From positions 1 through 13,816 of the forward strand of contig CAOMHR010000024.1 of assembly GCA_948482865.1 (NCBI GenBank): a stretch of DNA of 13,816 bases, read 5' to 3'. Numbering within the stretch: position 1 is the first letter of the stretch; each line of letters begins with the position of its first letter. Shown here piece by piece: positions 6,096 through 13,026 of this stretch. The notes under the pieces are model-generated. The model worked only from the letters and a program-made list of their open reading frames with translations, ran no database searches and was not told the origin of the DNA. The position numbers and the translations under genes were made by a program. Origin of the DNA: Christensenellaceae bacterium. GTDB taxonomy: Bacteria; Bacillota; Clostridia; Christensenellales; Borkfalkiaceae.

Positions 6096-7296
6096 TAATT
6101 TCTGCCAAAACTCCGTCTTTAAATAATTTCAATAATTTTACCGGATACTTTTTGCCCGCGCAAAGCTCTCCGCTTACATATACGCGTATATAATTACCCG
6201 TGTATCCGCCCGTATAGCCGTCCGAAAATTCTTCGGCGATAATTTCCTGTTCGCTTCCTAAAAACTTTTGCGCGAATTTATCAGCAGCGGCTTTGCCCGC
6301 TTCAAGCAGTCTATGAAGCCGCCGCGACTTTACTTCGGGCGGAACGTCTTTCAACCTGAACGCAACCGTACCTTCGCGCGGGGAATATGCGAATGCGTGA
6401 ACGCGGGCAAAGCCCGCTTCTTCTATGATTGAAAGACTCTCTTCAAAGTCTTCGTCCGTTTCCGTTGCAAAGCCCGCTATTATATCCGTGGTTATTGCGG
6501 CGGACGGAAAGGCTTTGTAAACCGCGTTGCATTTTTCAAGGTACTCCGCGCGGGTATAGTGCCTGTTCATCGCCTTTAAAACCCGTCCACTTCCGCTCTG
6601 CAAAGACAGATGAAACTGCGGTGCAAAATCGGTTAAACCTTTCAGCGCGGTTAAAAGTTCTTCTGTTATCGCGGAACATTCAAGCGAGCCTAAACGTATT
6701 CTTTTATCCACCCCGTAAAGCGCGTAAATAAGTTGCGGCAAACCGTATTCGTACGACGATATATTAATTCCGTTTAAAACAATTTCCGGACTATGCGTGT
6801 GTTTTACTTCTTCCGCTATGTCCTGTATCGGACGCGAAACTTCCCTGCCGCGGAGATAGGGTATTATACAGTACGAGCAAAAATTGTTGCAACCGTCCTG
6901 AATTTTGATAAACGCGCGCGTTTTTACCTGCTTGGGGTAGTGAAATCCTTTTACTTCGCCGCCGAATTCGCGGCAGAACGCTTCGATAATGCGTTCTTTT
7001 TTCCGCGCGCCGCAGACAAACGTCACTCCCCTTTCTTCAAAATCCAAGGGCGATTTTTCAGACGCGCAGCCGCACACAAAAATTTTTGCTTCGGGATTGA
7101 ACTTTTTTACCCTTGCAATAAGCTGGCGGCTCTTTTTTTCGGCTTCGCGCGTGACGGCGCAGGTATTGAGAACGTACGCTTCCGCATATTCGGGCTTACA
7201 GCCAACTTCCCAGCCTAAACTTTCAAGCGCGGACATAATTGACGCAGACTCTACTTCATTCACCTTACAGCCGAGAGTGATTACCGCCGCTTTCAT
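6082..7296 (-). CDS. mtaB: tRNA (t6A37-C2) methylthiotransferase MtaB
   Basis: A radical-SAM enzyme that converts t6A37 to ms2t6A37 in ANN-decoding tRNAs. The N-terminal UPF0004 domain supplies the second cluster with C10 (LGCKVN), C46 (NTCAVT) and C77 (VCGC). The radical-SAM cluster motif is CNNFCSYC, with C136, C140 and C143. A degenerate TRAM-like C-terminus follows (about 345-404). LGCKVNEVES and NTCAVT identify the MtaB branch rather than MiaB or RimO. Length 404 is slightly short for the family. The start ATG overlaps the rsmE stop as ATGA, and no strong Shine-Dalgarno is seen, so it is probably coupled to rsmE. Its end overlaps the PrsW-like gene. Confidence 0.94.
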   Translation of the reverse strand: MKAAVITLGCKVNEVESASIMSALESLGWEVGCKPEYAEAYVLNTCAVTREAEKKSRQLIARVKKFNPEAKIFVCGCASEKSPLDFEERGVTFVCGARKKERIIEAFCREFGGEVKGFHYPKQVKTRAFIKIQDGCNNFCSYCIIPYLRGREVSRPIQDIAEEVKHTHSPEIVLNGINISSYEYGLPQLIYALYGVDKRIRLGSLECSAITEELLTALKGLTDFAPQFHLSLQSGSGRVLKAMNRHYTRAEYLEKCNAVYKAFPSAAITTDIIAGFATETDEDFEESLSIIEEAGFARVHAFAYSPREGTVAFRLKDVPPEVKSRRLHRLLEAGKAAADKFAQKFLGSEQEIIAEEFSDGYTGGYTGNYIRVYVSGELCAGKKYPVKLLKLFKDGVLAEINGQE

Positions 7297-8015
7297 TTCA
7301 ATTCACCGAGCGCGAACGATACAAGCGACATAAGCGCGACCGCCGCCGTTTCGGCGCGGAGTATTCTTTTACCCAGCGTAATCTGTAAAAATCCCGCGTC
7401 CGCCGCGGCAACAGCTTCCTTTTCCGAAAATCCGCCTTCGCTGCCTACAATGATTGCCGTTGCTCCGCTCAGTGCGGAAATATCGCAGTCGGACGATTTT
7501 GCAAACTCGCAGGCAAAGATTTTATTTGTGCAATCGCTTGCGCTGTCCAACGCAGCTTTAAAGTTTTCGAAATATACAACTTCTGGTGCGCGAGAACGCA
7601 TACACTGCTTAGCCGCTTCACGCGCGACTTTATTCAGCCTTTCCAGTTTGTTTGCGTTCATATACGCGGCACAGTATTCAGACGAAAAAACGCCTATCCT
7701 GCCCGCACCAAGCTCAGTAGCCTTTTGTACCACCAGCTCCGTCTTGTCGCCTTTCAATGCGCCGCACAAAAGGTATATGGGCGTCTGCGGCTCTTTGTCG
7801 CCTGCGGACTCTCCCGTAATATGCGCAACCAGCGAGCGCTTGCCGATACTTGCGACTATTGCCGTGTACTCTTTACCGCTGCCGTCAAGCAACGTAATTT
7901 CACTGCCTTCTTCCACGCGCTGTACGGTTTTCGCGTGAACGAATTCTTCGCCGGAAAGCTCTACTTCCGTACGCCCGTCAATTGTATCGGTAAAAAATCT
8001 TTTGCGTCCGCTCAT
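7293..8015 (-). CDS. rsmE: 16S rRNA (uracil1498-N3)-methyltransferase RsmE
   Basis: A 240-residue SPOUT-class methyltransferase that methylates U1498 of 16S rRNA in the assembled small subunit. The N-terminal PUA-like domain (about 1-70) carries KRFF. The SPOUT domain has the family signatures GALKGDKTELVVQKATELG (86-104), GSEGGFS (191-197) and LGKRILRAETA (214-224), where the trefoil knot binds S-adenosylmethionine. Full length. The ATG overlaps the prmA stop (ATGA, 4 bases), and its own stop overlaps the mtaB start in the same way. Such spacing predicts coupled translation. The prmA-rsmE-mtaB order is common in Firmicutes. Confidence 0.95.
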   Translation of the reverse strand: MSGRKRFFTDTIDGRTEVELSGEEFVHAKTVQRVEEGSEITLLDGSGKEYTAIVASIGKRSLVAHITGESAGDKEPQTPIYLLCGALKGDKTELVVQKATELGAGRIGVFSSEYCAAYMNANKLERLNKVAREAAKQCMRSRAPEVVYFENFKAALDSASDCTNKIFACEFAKSSDCDISALSGATAIIVGSEGGFSEKEAVAAADAGFLQITLGKRILRAETAAVALMSLVSFALGELK

Positions 8016-8950
8016 AATTTAAATGACAGGGCAAACCACTCGCCCTCGTGCAACTGTTTGTCGAATTTAAGCCCCTGCGCGCCGAAAGCATTCAGCACGC
8101 TTTCAAGGCGGGGTTCTATTATTCCGCTCAAAATGAGTACGCCGCCCTTTTTAAGATTTTTGGGAATTGACGGGGCAAGGCGGCAAAGAATTTCAGCCGT
8201 TATGTTTGCAAGAATTATATCGCCCTTAACGCCCGCGTCGTCCAAAAGGTCCGCGTGCTCTACGCGCACCCTGTCATAAACTCCGTTTATCTGCGCGTTG
8301 TGGGTTGCGCTTTTTACGGCGATATCGTCGATATCGGTCAGATAGGCAAATTTTGCGCCCAGCTTTACCGCCGAAATACCCAGAATACCGCTGCCGCAAC
8401 CAACGTCGATACAAACCGAGTCTGGCGTCAGATACTGCTGCAACAGCTTTAAACACATTGAAGTGGTTTCATGCTCGCCCGTGCCGAAAGCCATATTCGA
8501 ATCAAGTTTGACGACCTGTTCCCAATCGCGCTTTTCATACTCTATCCACTCGGGACAGACCACTATTTTTTCGCCTATGTGCAGGGGACGGAAGTGCTTG
8601 CGCCAGATTTCAAGCCAGTCGTCGCCGTCAACCGTTCTGCACGTAGTTTCAAACGTGCCGAAGTTGATTATGCCTTTGCCGTTTTGCAAAAGCTCGTCAA
8701 AATCCGCGCGGATAAGCGGCAAAGTCTTTTCCGTTTCATCCAAAGCGATAAACGCTTTAACAAGTACGTCTCCGCCTTCTTTAAGGCTTTCGTCTATATA
8801 ATCCCAGTACATAGCCTTGTTGCTTTGCAATGCGATAACGTCTTTAACGTCGGAAATCGCCACACCGTAATTGGTGTAGCGCCACAAAACGTCGGCAACC
8901 AGCTCGCTTCCTTCGCTGGTGGTATGTACTGTAAGTTCGGTAAATTCCAT
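8012..8950 (-). CDS. prmA: Ribosomal protein L11 methyltransferase PrmA
   Basis: Methylates ribosomal protein L11 (lysines and N-terminus) using S-adenosylmethionine. At 312 residues it is full length. The N-terminal L11-recognition domain (about 1-110) leads to the class I methyltransferase domain with FGTGEHETT at 155-163, SAM-binding DVGCGSG at 182-188 and the catalytic NITA-type motif at 239-242. The ATG at 8950 matches the usual family start (the expected 'TEL/TEV..HTT' N-terminus), yet there is no ribosome-binding site. Instead the -10 box ends 6 bases before the ATG, pointing to a leaderless transcript. First gene of the five-gene operon. In many Firmicutes it follows dnaK-dnaJ; here it does not. 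Confidence 0.95.
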   Translation of the reverse strand: MEFTELTVHTTSEGSELVADVLWRYTNYGVAISDVKDVIALQSNKAMYWDYIDESLKEGGDVLVKAFIALDETEKTLPLIRADFDELLQNGKGIINFGTFETTCRTVDGDDWLEIWRKHFRPLHIGEKIVVCPEWIEYEKRDWEQVVKLDSNMAFGTGEHETTSMCLKLLQQYLTPDSVCIDVGCGSGILGISAVKLGAKFAYLTDIDDIAVKSATHNAQINGVYDRVRVEHADLLDDAGVKGDIILANITAEILCRLAPSIPKNLKKGGVLILSGIIEPRLESVLNAFGAQGLKFDKQLHEGEWFALSFKL

Positions 8951-8956
8951 AAATAT

Positions 8957-8986
8957 ATTTTATCACATTTAAGTCACATAACGCAA
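8957..8986 (-). promoter_or_regulatory. Promoter of the prmA operon, leaderless-type
   Basis: On the minus strand: TTGCGT (8981-8986), an 18-base spacer and TAAAAT (8957-8962) in the context TGTGATAAAAT, an extended -10. Six bases then separate the -10 box from the ATG, so transcription should start at or next to the A of the start codon. Confidence 0.55.
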
Positions 8987-9002
8987 CTGATTTTTTTAAT
9001 AG

Positions 9003-9048
9003 CAAAAAAGGGCGCTCTCTTTCGACAAAACCCGAAAAAATGCGCCCT
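9003..9048 (-). terminator. Terminator of the reductase gene
   Basis: On the minus strand GCGCA-type arms AGGGCGC/GCGCCCT (9042-9048 with 9009-9015) form the base, with an inner CGAAA/TTTCG pairing, followed by a T-run (9004-9009 read on the minus strand). It begins 14 bases after the reductase stop and insulates the prmA promoter. Confidence 0.8.
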
Positions 9049-9061
9049 GTAATTATTTGGG

Positions 9062-9913
9062 TTATTTGTTTACCGAAAGATATTCCACGGCGGAATGGGC
9101 GGCAACGTTTCCTTCGCCCACCGCTTTTGCGTACTGGTAAGGAGAACCTGTGCAGTCGCCCGCGGCGAAAATTCCCGCAATGTTTGTCGATAAATCGCGC
9201 TTGACCGCTATGCGCCCGCCCTGCGTTTCAAGTCCGTGGACAAGAGCAGAAGGCGAAATTGCGCCTTTTAATATAAACAGTCCGTCCACATCCAGTTCGC
9301 CGCCTTTAAAGTGAACCTTTTCCAACTTTAAACCGCCTGAAACTTTGACGGGATTTTTAAGAATTATTTCGGCTTTGGGCGATTTTATTTCATAGCCCTG
9401 ATACATAGGAAATACGTACGTCTTTTTTGAAAGCTCTGCCAAAAACTCAACTTCGTGTTCAAACTTTTTATCCGTGCATAGGACGGCGACCGTCTTGTCC
9501 CTGTACAAAAAACCGTCGCAGGTGGCACAGTAACTTACGCCGCGCCCGACAAAATTCTCTTCGTCTTCAAGCGATTTTACCGTTTCCACACCCGTGCAAA
9601 GTATCACGGTTTTTGCTTCAAACTGTTCTTCGCCCGCAAGAAGAGTGAACTTGCCGCCGGTGTCGTAAACGCCCGTCACTACCTTTTCCTGAATTTTTAT
9701 ATTCATTGAATCGATATGGTTTTTAAAGGTCCAGGCAAGCTCGCCGCCGGTTACGTCGGGAAGACCGGGATAATTTTTTATGAGCGGCGCCTGCCCCACT
9801 TTTTTTGAAACGGAGCGGCTTGAAAGCCATATAAAATTTTTACCCAACACTTTTAAATTGATTGCCGCGGAAATCCCTGCCGGTCCGCTGCCTATAATTG
9901 CTACGTCGTACAT
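9062..9913 (-). CDS. Thioredoxin-reductase-like flavoprotein lacking NADPH motifs (FFTR-like)
   Basis: A 283-residue FAD enzyme, clearly shorter than the roughly 310-320 of NADPH thioredoxin reductases. It keeps the N-terminal FAD loop GSGPAG (8-13), the redox disulfide CATC (C129, C132) followed by Asp133, and the C-terminal FAD motif AGDC (261-264). The middle domain, where canonical enzymes show GGGxSA and HRRxxxR for NADPH, reads VAVLCTDKKFEHE and has neither motif. Such loss is known in the ferredoxin-dependent flavin thioredoxin reductases (FFTR) of clostridia, which reduce thioredoxin with ferredoxin. I infer the same here, helped by the hydrogenase gene directly upstream. No thioredoxin is in the window. 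No ribosome site precedes the ATG, only an A-rich leader. Another electron donor is possible. Confidence 0.8.
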   Translation of the reverse strand: MYDVAIIGSGPAGISAAINLKVLGKNFIWLSSRSVSKKVGQAPLIKNYPGLPDVTGGELAWTFKNHIDSMNIKIQEKVVTGVYDTGGKFTLLAGEEQFEAKTVILCTGVETVKSLEDEENFVGRGVSYCATCDGFLYRDKTVAVLCTDKKFEHEVEFLAELSKKTYVFPMYQGYEIKSPKAEIILKNPVKVSGGLKLEKVHFKGGELDVDGLFILKGAISPSALVHGLETQGGRIAVKRDLSTNIAGIFAAGDCTGSPYQYAKAVGEGNVAAHSAVEYLSVNK

Positions 9914-9945
9914 AATTTTTTTATTGACTACTTTTAATTTTTTTA

Positions 9946-9970
9946 AAGCCCCGTTTTACTTTCGGGGCTT
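9946..9970 (-). terminator. Hairpin between the hydrogenase and reductase genes
   Basis: AAGCCCCG (9946-9953) and CGGGGCTT (9963-9970) form an 8-bp stem. It is 16 bases after the hydrogenase stop. The minus-strand tail is only UUU followed by A residues, so it may be a weak, partly read-through terminator that lets some transcripts continue into the reductase gene. No convincing separate promoter for the reductase is visible. Confidence 0.5.
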
Positions 9971-9986
9971 AAAGTTAAGACTAAGC

Positions 9987-11501
9987 TTATTCCATACTTG
10001 TAAGTTTTTCAGCCAAATCTTCCATTTCTTTGGAAGGGATTGAACGCTCGCTTGCTTTCACTATCTGCCCTACCGCAGCTTTTGCGCGTTCGGGGGGGAT
10101 TATCGTGCCTACGCCGGCAACGCAACCGCCGGGACAGCCCATTCCTTCAATCATATAACCGTCCAGCTTTCCGCTCTTTGCAAGGAACAGCATTTTTTTG
10201 CATTCGGCAAGCCCTTCTGCGTGCTGTATTTTAACCTGCGTGCCGGGGTAGTATTCCTGTATACATTTCTCAATTGCGCTGGCAACTCCGCCCGAGCAGG
10301 CGTAACCCCTGCCCGCGCCCGTAGCCTGCAATTTAACGGGTAAATCTTCCATTTCGGAAATGTTAATATTCTTGGCTTCGAACATTCCCGCAAGTTCTTC
10401 AAACGTTATTACAAAATCAACGTAACTTCTTACCGTTCTTCTCGACGCTTCTAATTTTTTAGCCGCGCAAGGTCCGATGAACACCACGCGCGCTTCGGGA
10501 CGTTTTACTTTTATCGACCGCGCCGTTGCAACCATAGGAGTGAGTTCCTGCGAAACTTTTGAAGCAAGGTCGGGGAACTGCTTTTTGACGAGAACCGCCC
10601 ACGCGGGACAGCAGCTTGTAAACAAGAAGGGCAAATTACCTGTCGTAACTTCGTTCACGTAATGGTGCGCTTCGGCTATACAGCCCACGTCCGCACCAAC
10701 GGCGACTTCGTAAACGTCTTTAAAACCCAAAGCTAAAAGAGCTGATTTGAATTGACCGAAAGTAACGTTTTCGCCGAACTGACCTACAACTGCGGGCGCG
10801 ATTGCCGCAACAACTTCGTCGCCCTTTTTAATTGCCTGAATAAGCTGGAAAATCTGCGATTTGTCCGCAATAGCGCCGAAAGGACACGCGGACATACACT
10901 GACCGCACGCGACGCAGGTTTCGTTGTCAATGTGCGCCCTGCCGTATTCGTCAGACGTGATAGCCTTGACGCCGCACGCCGAAGAACAGGGGCGTTTGTG
11001 GTGCGCAATCGCGTCGTAAGGGCAGGCGGATTTACATTTGCCGCACTTGATACATTTTGACTGGTCGATATAAGACCTGCCGTTGACAATGGAAATTGCG
11101 CCCTTGGGGCAGGCTTTTATACACGAATGCGCCACGCAGTTGCGGCACTGGTCGCTGACGTAAAATTCGTTGTCGGGACACTTGTCGCAAGCGGACGGAA
11201 TTACCTGCATAAGGGGCGGTTCGTAATACTTTTCCGCTATCGTGCTTTTATCCACGCCCGAAGTTATATGTACGGGTTTATTTGCGGGCCGCAACGAAAG
11301 CCCCATTGCAAGACGCACTCTTTCGGAAGCAATCTGTCTTTCGCGGTAAATACTTTCACGGTATTTAGGCTCTTCATCCGGCGTTATTAAAAAAGGAATC
11401 TCTTCAAGGTCGCTTGACACGTCGTTGGATTGGTACGCAACCCTTGCAACTTCGGCAAAGACCTTCCTGCGAAGGTCTGTCACCACGCTCTGACTTTTCA
11501 T
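9987..11501 (-). CDS. [FeFe] hydrogenase, group B-like, with ferredoxin-type clusters
   Basis: Catalyses reversible H2 formation or uptake with ferredoxin-type electron carriers. The 504-residue protein has a cysteine-rich N-terminal region (C105, C108, C119, C122, C127, C131), a [4Fe-4S] motif at C150/C153/C156/C160, a CSSAC pair at C172/C176 and a second [4Fe-4S] motif at C196/C199/C202/C206. The H-cluster domain is complete: L1 TSCCP (C297, and C298 at the proton-relay position), L2 GPCAAKK (C345) and L3 EGMGCPGGC (C456, C460). GPC instead of the MPC of group A, together with the N-terminal CxxC layout, suggests group B. The start ATG at 11501 has GGAG 5 bases upstream; an ATG at 11558 overlaps the promoter and is rejected. 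No maturases (HydE/F/G) are in the window. Physiological direction is unknown. Confidence 0.93.
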   Translation of the reverse strand: MKSQSVVTDLRRKVFAEVARVAYQSNDVSSDLEEIPFLITPDEEPKYRESIYRERQIASERVRLAMGLSLRPANKPVHITSGVDKSTIAEKYYEPPLMQVIPSACDKCPDNEFYVSDQCRNCVAHSCIKACPKGAISIVNGRSYIDQSKCIKCGKCKSACPYDAIAHHKRPCSSACGVKAITSDEYGRAHIDNETCVACGQCMSACPFGAIADKSQIFQLIQAIKKGDEVVAAIAPAVVGQFGENVTFGQFKSALLALGFKDVYEVAVGADVGCIAEAHHYVNEVTTGNLPFLFTSCCPAWAVLVKKQFPDLASKVSQELTPMVATARSIKVKRPEARVVFIGPCAAKKLEASRRTVRSYVDFVITFEELAGMFEAKNINISEMEDLPVKLQATGAGRGYACSGGVASAIEKCIQEYYPGTQVKIQHAEGLAECKKMLFLAKSGKLDGYMIEGMGCPGGCVAGVGTIIPPERAKAAVGQIVKASERSIPSKEMEDLAEKLTSME

Positions 11502-11529
11502 ATTTTCTCCAAATGGTTTAATCGATAAA

Positions 11530-11558
11530 ATAATAACATATCCGCCGCCATTTATCAA
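11530..11558 (-). promoter_or_regulatory. Promoter of the hydrogenase gene
   Basis: On the minus strand TTGATA (11553-11558), 17 bases and TATTAT (11530-11535) with TG one base upstream, an extended -10. The predicted start is near 11523, about 22 bases before the ATG, with GGAG inside the leader. Confidence 0.65.
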
Positions 11559-11565
11559 TACTTTG

Positions 11566-11583
11566 ACCTTAGTTTTTTAAGGT
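11566..11583. promoter_or_regulatory. Dyad just upstream of the hydrogenase -35 box
   Basis: ACCTTA (11566-11571) and TAAGGT (11578-11583) are perfect inverted 6-mers with a 6-base centre. They sit 7 bases upstream of the -35 box of the hydrogenase promoter. This could be an activator or repressor site; it does not match the Rex consensus that I know. Six-base arms can occur by chance. Confidence 0.3.
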
Positions 11584-11614
11584 AAATTTTGCACGGATTA
11601 AAAGTTGTTGAAAA

Positions 11615-11649
11615 TTGCGGCGCGGAACTTCCCAAGTTCCGCGCCGCAA
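11615..11649 (-). terminator. Terminator of the acyltransferase gene
   Basis: A 16-bp perfect stem: TTGCGGCGCGGAACTT (11615-11630), loop CCC, and its complement (11634-11649). It lies 5 bases after the acyltransferase stop. The minus-strand tail is AUUUUC. Its core GCGGCGCGGA also occurs in the hairpin after pgcA. Confidence 0.8.
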
Positions 11650-11653
11650 AATA

Positions 11654-12925
11654 TTATTTATTGTTTTCACGAAGTTTTTCCTGCGCTATACGGTACAGCT
11701 CTTCCGTGGCAAAAGAAATTTTCATAATTACGTCCCGCTTGTTTACGGGGTGAAGCCAATAGCTGTCGTTGCGGGTGGAAATATCGAGACAGTCGCCGAA
11801 AAACTTTTTCTTCTTTCTGTCACGGTAATCAAATTCTATATGTACGCTTTCAAGCTCGCTGGGGGCAAGGCGCATTTCAAAAGGTTCGCCGTAGGCTGTA
11901 CAACAAAAGTATGTGTCTGTCGCGTCCTGACGGAATTTGCCTTTGCCTTGCGCATAATATTTGTTTTTGGGCAGAGTGTGGACTTCAATCTCGTCTTCGA
12001 AACAGTACTCGCCCGACTCCACTTCGCGCCGAACGTTTTCGCGTTCCCACTTAAACCAGTCGGGAATATGTTCAAACCGCGTTTCGCCGTCCGTTGCGCG
12101 CAATCTGCCGTATTCGGTCATCTCCCACTTTTTTCCGCAGTGCCTGCACTCTAAAACCGTACCCTGCGAATACATTTCGTGTTCCCTGCCGCACTCGCAG
12201 CACTGGTACAAAATACTGTGCAATCCGCGCGCGCGTTCGGGGAAATCGATTTTTATTTTATTGTCAAACTGGTATTTGAAATCGTCGTATTCGAAATTAT
12301 TTAAAATGCGTTCGTTGATTTGCTCTGCCGTAAGGGCTTCAACTTCTTCCGCCTTCGCAACGCACACAAGTTTACCTTTGAGCGGCGTAGGACGGAACTT
12401 GTCCTTGTTCCACTGCGGATTGCAGATAAAATTTCCGTAAGATAAAAGCACCACGACGGGTATACCGAGATACTTTGCCATTTTTCCGACCGCGGGAGTT
12501 ATAAAGCTGCGCGTACCGTCAAAGGAATAGCGGGCTTCCGGATAAATGCAGACGGGATTTTTATAATGTTCGGCACAGTATTTCATATGCTTTATTAAAA
12601 CCACGTCTTTAATAAACTTGCGCTTTGCTATACCGCCCGCCATACGCATAAGAGTAATCGTATTGTCGTGCATAGCGTCGATTGCGACAACGTAGTTCAT
12701 ATTCATAGGTCTTATCGCGCCGAAAAGTATTCTGAAATCCATTTCGCTTGCATGGTTGGCAAGCAAAAAATAGGGCGGTTTAATACCTTCCATATTTACT
12801 TTTTCGCACACAAAATTACGCTTTTTCAATACGGGGTACGCCGCAACCGATTTTGCTATACCCATTAAAAGCCGGTTGGGCTTTTTGGGTTTTACTTTAA
12901 AATTATAGTGTGAAACTTTTTTCAT
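11654..12925 (-). CDS. PlsC-like 1-acyl-glycerol-3-phosphate acyltransferase with zinc ribbon
   Basis: A 423-residue protein (second ATG, at 12925). The PlsC domain spans about 20-210: the NHxxxxD motif reads NHASEMD with catalytic H58 and D63, and YPEAR (128-132) takes the place of the FPEGTR phosphate-binding block. A four-cysteine zinc ribbon follows (C242/C245 and C260/C263). The C-terminal 130 residues look like a beta-rich domain that I cannot name. The protein probably acylates a lysophospholipid at the membrane face, but with this divergent motif the acceptor is uncertain. Start choice: the first ATG (12934) overlaps the -10 box and cannot be in the mRNA from that promoter, so MKKVSHYN is taken as the N-terminus. 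It is monocistronic, with promoter and terminator both visible. Confidence 0.85.
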   Translation of the reverse strand: MKKVSHYNFKVKPKKPNRLLMGIAKSVAAYPVLKKRNFVCEKVNMEGIKPPYFLLANHASEMDFRILFGAIRPMNMNYVVAIDAMHDNTITLMRMAGGIAKRKFIKDVVLIKHMKYCAEHYKNPVCIYPEARYSFDGTRSFITPAVGKMAKYLGIPVVVLLSYGNFICNPQWNKDKFRPTPLKGKLVCVAKAEEVEALTAEQINERILNNFEYDDFKYQFDNKIKIDFPERARGLHSILYQCCECGREHEMYSQGTVLECRHCGKKWEMTEYGRLRATDGETRFEHIPDWFKWERENVRREVESGEYCFEDEIEVHTLPKNKYYAQGKGKFRQDATDTYFCCTAYGEPFEMRLAPSELESVHIEFDYRDRKKKKFFGDCLDISTRNDSYWLHPVNKRDVIMKISFATEELYRIAQEKLRENNK

Positions 12926-12932
12926 TTTCACC

Positions 12933-12961
12933 ATTTTATCACAATACTTTCAGTAGGTCAA
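12933..12961 (-). promoter_or_regulatory. Promoter of the acyltransferase gene, leaderless-type
   Basis: On the minus strand TTGACC (12956-12961), 17 bases and TAAAAT (12933-12938) in the context TGTGATAAAAT. Seven bases separate the -10 box from the ATG at 12925, so the leader would be zero or one base. Confidence 0.65.
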
Positions 12962-12991
12962 CGGTTATGCAATATCTGTTTGTTATTTACA

Positions 12992-13022
12992 AAAAATCCC
13001 GCCTTACAAAGGCGGGATTTTT
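12992..13022 (-). terminator. Terminator of the metallo-beta-lactamase gene
   Basis: A 14-bp stem from AAAAATCCCGCCTT and its complement with loop ACA. The minus strand ends in a six-T run, and the opposite strand also ends in T residues, so it could work in both directions. It starts 4 bases after the stop of the ComEC-like gene. Confidence 0.9.
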
Positions 13023-13026
13023 GATT

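Noticed and set aside
9914..9945. Third leaderless promoter, before the reductase gene
   Set aside because: TAAAAA and TTTAAA can be found in the A-rich leader, but the match is poor and lacks the TGTGATAAAAT context; not claimed.
10784..11089. 101-codon minus-strand ORF in another frame within the hydrogenase gene
   Set aside because: Out-of-frame reading of the cysteine-rich ferredoxin region; Arg/Thr/Ala-rich with no domain.
11502..11558. Upstream ATG for the hydrogenase, adding 19 residues
   Set aside because: It overlaps the -35/-10 promoter and has no ribosome site; the ATG at 11501 has GGAG at the right distance.
12926..12934. Upstream ATG for the acyltransferase
   Set aside because: Its first bases are part of the TAAAAT -10 box, so it would not be in the transcript.
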